Below are positions 36,366 to 46,600 of a DNA stretch of 64,000 nt, one piece after another (position 1 is the first letter of the stretch; each line of letters opens with the position of its first letter). Made by a program: the position numbers and the translations under genes. This stretch comes from Rhinopomastus cyanomelas (taxonomy: Eukaryota; Chordata; Aves; Bucerotiformes; Rhinopomastidae). Location: the NCBI GenBank assembly GCA_013400115.1, contig VXBP01009432.1, positions 684,420 through 748,419 on the forward strand. Direction: 5' to 3'. The notes under the pieces were generated by a model. That model did not search any database. It was not told the DNA's origin and worked only from the letters and a program-made list of their open reading frames with translations.

Positions 36366-36888
36366 CTCTAAAAATATTACAACTACAATTTTTGAATATC
36401 TAAGCACATACTTTCTCTTATTTACTCTCCTTTGTTGATGGTGCACAATGGTAAAAATCAATATTGTGATTAGCCAAGGAAGAATTTATTGTATTCGATT
36501 CCATGAATGTCTTTTACTTTTCATTTTATTTTTCCCTTATACTTTGAAATATTTACTTAATTGTAAAATACTGAACTGCAATCTTATGCTGATAATTGTA
36601 TCAGAAAAAAATAAGCGGATCAGAATAAAATTTTTAAAAAAAGAAAACACCAAGCCAAACAAATCAAACAAAACCCCAAAGATATATTATGAGATGTAAA
36701 ATAATAGAACAAAATAAAACCTCTTTAGCTTGGAAGAAGCACTTTGCAGTAGTTCTATCCTGCACAAAAATCTAATTTTTTTTAAGCAAGAGAGTTTTAG
36801 TGGATGTTGGGAGGCACAATCCTATTCCTGGTAGCTGCCCAATCTCTTTAAAAGTGAACTTCTTCTTCTGAGTGCTGGAGTAGCATTG

Positions 36889-37242
36889 AGTCACAAAGAT
36901 TATGAAGGAAGTAGAACTCCTTCCTTATGAGGAGAGGCTGAGGGATCTGGGTCTCTTTAGCTTGGAGAAGAGGAGACTGAGGGGTGACCTCATTAATGTC
37001 TATAAATATTTGAGGGGTGGACGTCAGGATGCATGAAGCCAGGCTCCAGTCAGTGTCATCTGGTGTTAGGACAAGGGGCAATGGTTGTAAGCTGGAACAT
37101 AGAAAGTTCCACATCAACCTGAGAAGGAACTTCTTCCCAGTGAGGGTGACAGAGCACTGGAACAGCCTGCCCAGGGTGGTTGTGGAGTCTCCTTCTCTGG
37201 AAATGTTTAAGATCCTTCTGGATGTGTTCTTGTGTGACTTGA
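36889..37242 (+). mobile_element. CR1 LINE copy ending in an A run instead of the CR1 tail
   Basis: Sense CR1 from 'ccttatgaggagaggctgagggatctgggtctctttagc' through 'aggaacttcttcccagtgagggtgac' to 'gatgtgttcttgtgtgacttg'. It then stops and is followed by 'taaaaaaaaatattt' instead of the expected 'gtgatcctgctg ... attctatg' end. Confidence 0.9.
37017..37242 (+). pseudogene. CR1 ORF2 C-terminus
   Basis: The frame contains RTRGNGCKLEHRKFHINLRR, NFFPVRVTEHWNSLPRVVVE and SPSLEMFKILLDVFLCDLT, the complete C-terminal end of CR1 ORF2. The upstream part of ORF2 is in another frame or missing. Confidence 0.85.
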
Positions 37243-37567
37243 CATAATATTAAAAAAAAATATTTAAAACCATAACATACAATTATAATTGTTTAAAATT
37301 AAAAAGAATAAAAAATAAAATAGGAAAAGATTTAAATTTTTACCATTTCAATGATTTCTTAATTTAAGGAGAATGAAATTATTCTTTAGATTCTCCAAAT
37401 TCACCAATTGTTTTGGTCCCTTATCATCCCTTTTATCTTGTCTTACTCTTGAGGAAACACAGGATTCTTTCAAAACAGTTAAAGCATTGGGCAATTTCCA
37501 CGTGGCTTCTAGTAGCACATTTTAACCCTATAATTTTTCTTCCAAGCATTAAACCATCTGTTATTAG

Positions 37568-37878
37568 GAAGCATTCCTGGAGAGTTAATGGGCACTCCAG
37601 TCAGATTTCAACCTGTGAATGTCAAGGAAAAGGTGTTAATAAATAAATACTTTGTGGTCCATACAAAGGATTTCTTCAGTCCAGTAATTTCACGAGGATC
37701 ATTAACTCAATTTTCCCCTACACTGTTTATGGGTAGAACCAAAAATTTACTTACACGCTCAGTAGCATCTCACGCTACCGGGATTCCTGCAATCACATAC
37801 GTGTATAGAACTCAAGATGTAGGAACGAGCAAAATGAAATCTAACTGCACATTATTCATAGGAGAGTGGAAGTTTAAG
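37568..37878 (+). other. Open stretch with splice-like borders, function unknown
   Basis: A frame stays open from upstream of 37567 to 37908. It is bordered by a possible acceptor (…ttattag, AG at 37566-37567) and a possible donor (aag|gtaaaa, GT at 37879-37880). The candidate segment is 311 bases. Its encoded sequence begins GSIPGELMGTPVRF and includes INKYFVVHTKDFF and SHATGIPAITYVYR, none of which I recognise. It also holds six CpG dinucleotides between about 37690 and 37830, dense for this CpG-poor region. It could be a lone exon, a fragment of an inserted foreign or retrotransposed gene, or chance. The acceptor's pyrimidine tract is weak. Confidence 0.25.
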
Positions 37879-40362
37879 GTAAAATTTTCTTTTTATTCAC
37901 TGTCTTAATGTTGACAGAAATCCCTCATGACTCCATACAGCTACACAGTTTTCTCCTGACAAGTTTCAGGTCTGTTAGTCCTTTCGCTCCTTAAATTTAA
38001 ATTTAAACACACTGACCATCAATCTAATTAAATGAAAAATCCTCTACTGAGCCCACAAAACATTTATATGAGTTAATGCTGAGTCCTTATAGCACTGTTA
38101 CATTTGAATTCACTCAGAAAAGATATCATCCATGTGTCCTCTGGGTTACTGAACACAGATATGAAATCAAAACACTTCCACTGGGGTTTCTGTGCACACA
38201 CCAAAATTCAGTTTCTCTCTCTGCTGGATGGTTGTAGAGACACAATAGCTGCACACTAATCACTTGCCACTACTATTCATTCTCCCTGATCACATAAACT
38301 TTGGTGGCTAAATAACTGATCAGGGAGTATTACAAATTCTAGTTTTTACCAAGTTCTAAATTAATAGAGAAGCAAATACTCTGGTGACTTTAAATCCCTC
38401 ATGCAACCTCTACAGCAGATGATGTGCAAAAGGGAAGGTGCAGGAAGCATCTTGCCTCAGCACACCATGACTGTGAACCTCTGTGGTGCAGAACAAGAAA
38501 AACTCAGACGTCTCTAAGACAAGAAATTTTTATAACTGTCTCCGATACCACTGCCAGTGCACTGTCCACTGAGCATTAAAATCTTCATAGGTCACGATGG
38601 GTCTGCCTGACCTATGCAGGTGGCATTAATTCAAAAGCACTGAGGGGTGGAGACAATTTCTTCTCTGTAGATGAAGAAGCCTAGTGCTTAAATAACTCTA
38701 CTGGTTTGCCACTAATAACAAGGAAATAAATGCAGTCTGACAAGCTGAGAAAAGAAACTCAGGCTGAAATATCAAAGCAATATCAGTGCATTGGAGGCAA
38801 AGCCTTCATTTTTGTGACAGTGGAAAACAGAGGACTTATGGACAACAGAGGACTTACACACTTGTACATCATCAGGACTTCAGCTACCTGTTATTGTTAT
38901 GGAAGGATATTGCACTGGGTGCATGACAGAAGAAATGGGCATGCTTCATTCAAGAGAGTGTGGACAAGAAAACCTCACAATTCCCCACATAACTGAGAAG
39001 TGGAGTCAGCTGTAAGTGAGGTTGAGTGGGGTATGATTAATGCTTTAAAAGATTCAGTCTTGTGCAGAACCTACTCTGCACATCTGATAAGCAATTATGT
39101 TCAAATAATTCAGTGCTATCACTTAAGGGTGAAGTAATCAGTTTCTTGTATCTAAGTTGTTGTCATATTATTAGCAATTCATATTATCCTTGCATGTTAT
39201 TTTATTTCCATGATCATTCTAGTAGTAGCTTTAGTAATGTTCATTTTTCAAATAACACCATTGGCAATTGAGAAAAAGACATAAGGGAGTTATAATTTAC
39301 CATAAGAAAATACAGAACTTATTAATTTTGTGTGGGATCAATAGCTTTAACTACATAACATACTATGCTATGCAGTTAGCATGAGTAAACGCCTTCTGCT
39401 TTATATACTGGGGAATGTTTCAAGGAAGAGTCATAGAATACAGGACTATAAAACCCCTAAAAAATAACAGTCCAGTCTGATAGCTTTTACTTTTGTTTTT
39501 AAAATACATTAAATATTTTACTTCTAAAATACACTTGGCTGACAGGTTCATATACAGGTTACATGCAATGAAGGCATGTTTAAACTAGGAAGCTTTGAGG
39601 TCTGTGAGCAATACACATTCTCCTTGCATCTCAATTTTGGTTGGGCAGCAGAGTGCTAATAAGATAAATAATAGTCTGCATGGTAATTCTTCTTTCATCC
39701 TAAAATATTTATCAGGGTCTCAGATCCAACAGTGGCAAGTTAATTTGGAAGAAAGACAGTTTGTAGCTGAAACAGTATTGTCTGACCATATTTTCATCTC
39801 TTTTCTTCTTAGCAGGAGACACATGTTAAATTAAAAAATAAGGAAACAGATTGGTAAGCCCTCAGCTGAATCAGGGCTTTGTATCTTAAAAATATTTATT
39901 ACTAAATCTTGACTCTTCAAAGCATTTAATTGCTGCCCACATCTCATCTTCTGTAATGGAACTGAGAAATACTCCTGAATCAGAGTCAGTCATCGATATT
40001 CATCTCATATCACCAGGAGACTTACTTAAAGATTCAGTAAACTAATGGACTCTTGGTTAGTCTTTAAGAGCTCTCTAATCTCTCCTATCAGTTCTCAGAA
40101 ACAAAAACATTAACATTCTGTTTTCAGTTCCTGTACAAGAGGTGTTGATATTGTTTGCTTTAAATGAGCTAGTACATAACTAGTATTCGTATTAAGAAAA
40201 CTTCATGCATTCAGTATATATATACGAACTGAATGGAATAACTGTCTTTAAATTGCTGTCATTACTCTCCTTCCTTTTTAAGGATCAGGATCTATGATTA
40301 TGAACTCAAATTATCTTAATTAAAACATCATTAAATCCTGAAATTAACATGTCAAATGAGAG

Positions 40363-40854
40363 GTGACATTTTGTGTAAAAGGCAAACAGTCTCAGAAGCA
40401 GGTTTGCACACACCCCACAGTGCATCCCATCGTAAATTCACTGAGGGAAATGTCACCAAAGGACTTCCACAGTGCAAATACAGCAAAAGGCAGACACACT
40501 GGAGGGCAGATCAGAGCAGCATACGTCAGCAGGATGCAGAATGCACGGGGCCTTGATCAAGGCAGAAAAGTTAACATTCTTCATAGTCATAAAACCCCCC
40601 TTCATGGTGTGATTCAGCTATTCAAAGATAAACTATGCACATGCATTTTGCCACGCTGTAGTGTACTGTCAGTTGTTGCTGCCACAGCAGAAGCTGCTAT
40701 ATTTTATGAGTTATTAGGTAAAGACAAGTTGATTGCATCATTTGCCACAAGGTCATCACAGGCACAGCCATCTGCACTGTACTTATGGTTTTGGGGGCTG
40801 GAATATAGAGTGCATCTACAAGTGCCTCAACCAGTGTCTTTAGTTCAGAACTAA
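40363..40854 (+). other. Longest uninterrupted non-repeat open frame (163 codons), unassigned
   Basis: An ATG-to-stop frame in a slightly GC-richer patch. The predicted product starts MTFCVKGKQSQKQVC and has a mid-region alanine-rich segment (VVAATAEAAIFYELLGK). No domain, signal peptide or membrane segment is clear. No promoter or splice evidence supports it, and a frame of this length can occur by chance in 64 kb. An unlisted repeat is another possibility. Confidence 0.2.
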
Positions 40855-40919
40855 GTAAAAGAACAAGAAAAAGTTAAGTAGGTGAAGACTCAGCTTTGTT
40901 TCACCAGTGATATCAGTCT

Positions 40920-40982
40920 TCACAGAATCAGAGAGTAACTGAGGCTGGAAGATACTTCTTAGAGATCACAAGTTTGAACGCA
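40920..40982 (-). mobile_element. Short old CR1 3' end
   Basis: 'cacagaatcagagagtaactgaggctggaagatacttcttagagatcaca' parallels the older CR1 tail and adjacent block, heavily mutated. Confidence 0.55.
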
Positions 40983-41455
40983 TCTACCAGACTGGGATTG
41001 AAAGGGCCTTATTTGGTCAAATATTAAATATCTTCTGAAGCAGAGATTTTACAGTCTTCTTTTTGACCTGTTCTGTTGTTTGATCACCATCAAATCATTG
41101 TGAAATGAGTTTTTTATTTCCTGGAATTTGAGTCTTCAAGGGCTTCATTGTTCTCTGTGAAGATTCATGTCTGGAAAATGTCTCTGGATTCATGTCTGGA
41201 TTCATGTGTCTGTAGAAAATGTGATGGGCATTTATTAAAATTCTTTATTCACACTCGTTTCTGGAACTGAAGTTTCTGACTTTAAGCAATGGTTTGGCTC
41301 CCTCAGCACCTTTTAGTTCAGTTCCTCTACATCAGTAAGTTAATAGGGTTAAGGCATGGACTCAAGCTTGGGTCTGCCATTAACCACATAAGAACATTCC
41401 CTCATGTAGATTTCATTTAGCTATGAAACAATGTTCCGGGCAGACATGGTTCCAA
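40983..41455. other. Non-coding stretch
   Basis: Nothing classified. A local repeat of 'gattcatgtctgga' occurs at about 41163-41205. Confidence 0.45.
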
Positions 41456-41780
41456 GAGGAAGATGATAAAGGAGGAGGAGCACCTCCCTTATGAGGAGAG
41501 GCTGAGGGAGCTGGGTCTCTTTAGCTTGGAGAAGAGGAGACTGAGGGGNNNNNNNNNNNNNNNNNGGAACTTCTTCATGGTGAGGGTGATGGAGCACTGG
41601 AACAGGCTGCCCAGGGAGGTTGTGGAGTCTCCCTCACTGGAGATATTCAAGACCTGCCTGGATGTGTTCCTGTGTGACTTGGTTTAGGTGATCCTGCTGT
41701 GTCAGGTGACTTGGACTGGATGATCCTTCCAATGCCTAGTGATTCTATGATTCTATGGTTCTATGATTCTATGATTCTGT
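41456..41780 (+). mobile_element. Young CR1 LINE copy interrupted by a gap
   Basis: Sense CR1: 'cacctcccttatgaggagaggctgagggagctgggtctc', gap, 'ggaacttcttcatggtgagggtga', 'gtgatcctgctgtgtcagg', then an excellent tail of five 'attctatg'-type units. Its near-consensus state marks it as one of the youngest copies in the window. Confidence 0.95.
41549..41565. other. Assembly gap (17 N)
   Basis: The gap sits inside the CR1 copy. The homologous copy at 36889 has about 145 bases between the same flanking blocks, so the true missing length is probably larger than 17. Confidence 0.97.
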
Positions 41781-43341
41781 GACACAGTCTAGAAGACAAA
41801 TGTCATAGTGTTATGAGAGAAATGTAGGCTTCTTTTGATAAATCTGATGTGCTTGGGCTCTAAGTTTGGTTGGAATTTTCAGATACAACACAGGCTTTAC
41901 TTTTATAATTGTACATAGGTTTAGATTCAAAGAATCCTGCAATCTGCTTTTAGAACTGACATGCTAGTTTATGGCACTGAAGTGCATGTGATTACTAAGA
42001 AAGTGCTGAAAATTGGCCTTTCCATGCCTATGGAGCTGTAGTGCAAGCACATGGGTTATACAGGCAGGGATACGGAGATGATAGAAGAGCTCATAGTCAA
42101 CTTAAAGGCCTAAGAAAGCTTCTGGATCTACCTTTTCACTGAGCATAACTTTTTGGCATAAGGTTGAGGACTTACTTTTCTACTGAAAAGCATAATTAGG
42201 ATCTCAGTCCAAAGAAACAAGAAGTCTGCAGCTTAGGAAAACCAAATCCTGCCACACTTGACTGTTCCAATTACACCTCTGCCAAAACCTTCTTAGGTTT
42301 GCACTTACTCATTCAGTAACTGATGACAGCTCTAGCAAAATGGTGACTGATTCCTATGATAACAGAAACTATTAGAGGTCATCAAAAGAGTGAGGTCTTA
42401 TTTTATCTGTAGAAAATATTGAGTGTCCTGACCATGACTCAACTTGCTCATATATCACCTTTTGAACCTTCTTGATAAAGGAGCACCAGATTAAAGCATG
42501 CCTAACTAATATGTGCATTCTCCCAAAATGTGATTCCATAAGAGAAAGGCATAATCATTTCTCATACATTAATTGTGCACATGTCTATCTTAAAAAATTA
42601 ATCTGATCAAACATAATCAATCATATTCACTGCTTCTTAACACTTCTTAACATTCTTAGGACACCACTTCAGCTAAACACTATGATTATTACACAATATT
42701 AATGAAAAAGCTTTCTAAACCACTCCAGACTCTTTAAAACAGAAAAACATCCAAAAAGCTCATAAACCAATAAGCAAACAAATGAATATTGATTAAATCA
42801 GTGTCATTTCATTTGGAGTGGCCTGGTAGGTTTAGAATATCTTCACTGAAAGGTTTGGATTGCCTGTGAGGGAGGAAAAGGATACATAAGCTATCACTTT
42901 AGTTCCTTATGGCAGAGGAAACCCAAAGGCATGCGTGCATGTAGATCTGCCAAGGGCACTCATTTGGTTTTTTAATTATCACAGGCACTAGTAGATTTTT
43001 ATTCTTATCCATGATTGATTGAAGGCAGTAGAATGTCTTTCAGGGATCAAGAAAATTACATGTGACAATTTCTTTAGCTATCAGGACTTGAACTTTCAAA
43101 GATTGATAGTACAGTACAATGAGCCTTTATGGTCTGATGAATGTTCATTGAAAATAACCTAATTTTGACAATGATGTAAGAGCCTAAGGAAAGAAGCTTC
43201 ACACTAAACTATCCTCTGCTTTCAGGTTGGTTATGTGAAGCCTTCAGAACATCACAAATAAATTGTTAATGTATTTGTATTTAGTTAATAGTTCCAAATC
43301 ACTGGTGACCTACTTGCTCCAGGAAAAAACCCTGGAATAGT
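41781..43341. other. AT-rich non-coding stretch
   Basis: No gene or repeat family recognised. Confidence 0.5.
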
Positions 43342-43428
43342 GAATCATAGAATCATTACGGACTGGAAGGGACCTCGAAAGATCATCTAGTCCAATCCGC
43401 CTGCATCAGCAGGATCACCTAAACCAAG
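43342..43428 (-). mobile_element. CR1 LINE 3' end (younger subfamily)
   Basis: 'gaatcatagaatcattacggactggaagggacctcgaaagatcatctagtcc' and 'gcatcagcaggatcacctaaaccaag'. The first 45 bases are nearly identical to the copy at 9430. Confidence 0.92.
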
Positions 43429-44164
43429 AAACTTGGGCAGTTTCCAACATTTGTGTTCTACTGAGACAGCCCCTGGTGTGCTGTGTTATCTTGAAGAAAC
43501 AATAACACTTTATTTCCATATTGGGATTATTTTAAGATCCTCAGATATGATGCTTTTTATTTTTCCCAAAGTACAAAATTATTAATAATATTTAAACAAG
43601 TCAACTCTCAAGGTTTTCCTCTTCTCAGTCAAAACATTTGCCCAATGCTCATTGCCGTAGAAATTAAATCTCAAATTCTCCATGCAATGCTATTGACTTC
43701 CAATACAACCAGTAGACTTTCCATACTAATCGGCACTTAATTTGATGTGTTCAAAAGATATTATACTAGTCCCTGGATTTGGAATTGTCAGTATTGTTGA
43801 AGTACATTCTGTTTCCCTGAGCAGGCTTTCAATTTAAGAAAGGAAAAATGAGAGACCGTTTCTATAGTGCAAGAAAACAAATAATCCTGTTTCTTTATCT
43901 GATGGAGTACTGCTTCTCTTTTCATTGAGTTCTTTTCAAACCACAGATACTCAAGAGAGTTTCTGATTGTAGTATTTTGTTAATTAGATATTTAGCACAT
44001 TCAGAGATAAAACACATTAAGCGCAAAGATGTCTTCATGATGAGGGAAAAAAAGTAGACTCTGAGAATCTTGGTAGTATTTCCAAGTGGAGGTCTGATAA
44101 TATGGTGGAGGACTCCCCATGTTTTTATTTCAGCCTTTAACTAGAGCTGTGCTTTCTGGCATAG
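43429..44164. other. AT-rich non-coding stretch
   Basis: No gene or repeat recognised. Confidence 0.5.
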
Positions 44165-44957
44165 ACTTTAAGGGACCTCTTGGCACATCTACGTGTATGA
44201 AGTTCAACAAGGGCAGGCATAAGGTTCTGCAGCTGGGTTGAGGCAATTCCAGATAAATACAGACTAGGAGGAGAAAGGATTGAGAACAGCCCTGAGGAAA
44301 AGGACTTAGAGGTGTTGGGGGACTAGAAGTTTGACAAGAGCCATCAGTGTGCACTTGCAGCCCAGAAGGTCAAGTGTGTCCTGGGCTACATCAAAAGAAA
44401 TGCTGACAGTTGGTAGAAGGAGCTGATTCTTCCCCTCTACTCTGGAGTACTCTGGAGTACACTGTCCAGCTCTGGAGTCCACAACATCAGGACACAGAGC
44501 TCCTGAAACTTGTCCAGAGGACAGCAATTCAAATGGGCTGGAGCACCTGCCCTATGAGGACAGACTGAGCAAGTTGGGGTTGTTCAGCCTGGAGAAAATG
44601 AGGCTCCAAGGTGACCTTCTAGCAGCTTTTCAATATCTGAAGGGGGCTACAAGAAAGCTGTGGCAGGTCTTTTACATGAGTGCATAGTGAGAGGACGTGG
44701 GGAAAGGGTTACAGACTTAAAGAAGGGAGATTGAGGTTGGACATGAGGAACAAAGTCTTTCCTGTGAGGGTGGTGAAATGCTGGAACAGGTTGCCCATGG
44801 AAGTTGTGGCTGCCCTACCCCTAGAAGTGTCGAAGGCCAGGTTGGCTGGGACCTTGAGTAACCTGATCTAGTGAAGGTGTCCCTGCCTGTGCAGGGGGAT
44901 TGGAACTAGATGACCTTTAGGGTATTTTCCAACCCTGGCTATCTATGATTCTGTGAT
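44165..44957 (+). mobile_element. CR1 LINE copy of a distinct older subfamily, 3' end present
   Basis: Sense CR1 runs from 'tatgaagttcaacaagggcaggcataaggttctgcagctggg' through 'gaacagccctgaggaaaaggacttagaggtgtt' and 'ggagcacctgccctatgaggacagactgag'. It ends with 'gcagggggattggaactagatgacctttagggtattttccaaccc' and a short tail 'ctatgattctgtgat'. The 3' block differs from the 41456-type copies, indicating another subfamily. Many small indels break the frame. Confidence 0.9.
44680..44871 (+). pseudogene. CR1 ORF2 C-terminus (older subfamily)
   Basis: The frame contains YRLKEGRLRLDMRNKVFPVR and VVKCWNRLPMEVVAALPLEV. It is an ORF2 end fragment only, separated by stops from the preceding part. Confidence 0.8.
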
Positions 44958-46059
44958 CTGCTTCCCCTTATAAACAAGTCCCTACAATTCAGCTACTCTT
45001 TCCAGCTAGCCTTTAACTTCAGCAAAGACATTTGTCTATCAGTCAGGTGTAAGTCTGCCACGCAGCATGGGTTGGGACCCACAAACTTTCCTTTCTGAGA
45101 CTTGTGGACAAAGACAAAGTACGGTGATAGAGGCTATTTCTACGGAACAAAAGCAGATTCATAGTGGGAGAAGGAATACAACATCTAGAGGGAAAACAGA
45201 GATTTGTGCTTTACTCTGGGCTTTTAGTGATATCATTTAACCTTTGTAGTGGTGTGTGTTTTTGACATGTCCTTCTTACCTATCTGGATAAACTGGTGAT
45301 ATCAGACTGGCAGATGGAGGTGTGTGTAAGATTTATTAAAAAACACATTAATCAAAGCAGTCTGTCCTTAACACATTTTTATTGTCTTCATAATAGTCTG
45401 CACTGAGAAAAGAAGCAGAATTGCCTGTCACGAATGAGGCATGTTCACACCATTTTCATGATCATGCAGGTGGGATAATTTCCTCACTGGGGAAGAATAG
45501 AGTTGCCTGAAAACAGATTCATTTTGTTATTTTGGCAGCTATGAAGTTGTAGCCCTGCACATATAAATTTGCAATTACTGGTTAAAGGCGACAGTCTTTT
45601 TATCAGTCTAAGAGTGCAGGGTCTTGACTTGACTTGAGCTGATTTTAGCTTGTTTCAGCTGTGATAGCAGTAGTGTAGCAGTCCTTTGACAATTGTTTGA
45701 ACTTGTTTCAGTTTTAGTTTGGCTTTGTAAAATAATGTGGTGTAACCTCTAGTGTCAATTAGTAGATACCAGAAATAAGCAGTCTTCCTGCGTAGAGGGA
45801 ACTATTCAAGACCCTAGAATAAAAATATGATCACAGTGGGCAATTACTGGTCCTTGAGTTGGGTCGTGTAAAACCTCTTTCAGGGATAACAGAAGGAACA
45901 AAAAGGGTGATATGGACCTGTAAGTGAGTGAGGAAAAAGCTATGAGGTAGATTGTGTTAAAAACAGCCTGAATCAGATACAACACACAAAAAAGTGTGGG
46001 AAGAAATCTTTGCCATCACCATCATACTCTACCTGGTGAAGTGTGGGGTGTGCTATGTT
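44958..46059. other. AT-rich non-coding stretch
   Basis: Nothing classified. Confidence 0.5.
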
Positions 46060-46600
46060 ATGGTAGGATACCCCATGTAGACACAAATACATACACACAC
46101 CCTCTTTCTTCTTCAAGACCATGCTTTATTTAAACAAGTACTGAGGTTAGGAATTACTTATCAGTTATATTCCTTCTTTACCTATAGTGCACTGACTGTT
46201 AATACTCTACAATGCAGCAGGTCCCCTGCAGCTCCTGCAATATGTCTGTATAACCCCATAGGATGCACCAGTAGCAACTAGAACCCTGTCTGTGCTGCTG
46301 AATCCAACCCTTAGTATCCGATTCTTTTTCTTCTCTCTCTTCCAAAACACATTCAGCCATAGAGGGAAAACACCATGGAAGTACCTATCAGTCACACAAT
46401 CTGTGCCTGCAAAGGGCTGCTGCCAGCTACATCTGGCAATCACCCTGGCTCCAGTGAAAGAGAACTGTACACAAAAGCTCACCACAAAGTGTTCTGTCTC
46501 AGTTCTCCTGTTTTGCTGTGCAGCCAGATGAAGATGATGAGGACACTAAAAAGAAGCCCAGAAGGAAGTTAGACAGATGTAAGCAATTTGACAGATACCT
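46060..46600 (-). mobile_element. Possible LTR-like element on the minus strand
   Basis: On the minus strand an AATAAA (at 46125-46130) lies about 430 bases downstream of the left part of a GC-richer block. The block contains 'tggagccagggtgattgcc', 'tggcagcagccctttgcag' and 'tacttccatggtgttttccctc', words reminiscent of avian LTR sequence. Clear TG/CA ends, flanking duplication and a primer-binding site are not seen, so this is only a candidate. The 92-codon minus frame at 46207-46485 is most likely a by-product. Confidence 0.3.

Larger units (their letters stand above)
35372..36888. other. AT-rich non-coding stretch
   Basis: No gene. A 26-base-period doublet of 'tatgtaacagtgagctt' is at 35655 and 35681. 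A TG/TA microsatellite is listed separately. Confidence 0.5.
37243..40919. other. Largely AT-rich stretch with two unassigned open segments
   Basis: Apart from 37568-37878 and 40363-40854, listed separately, no gene or family repeat is seen. A small doublet of 'acagaggactta' (period 18) is at 38827. Confidence 0.4.

Noticed and set aside
39428..39480. 'agtcatagaatacagg' segment considered as an old CR1 end
   Set aside because: The adjacent block does not match any CR1 3' region seen here.
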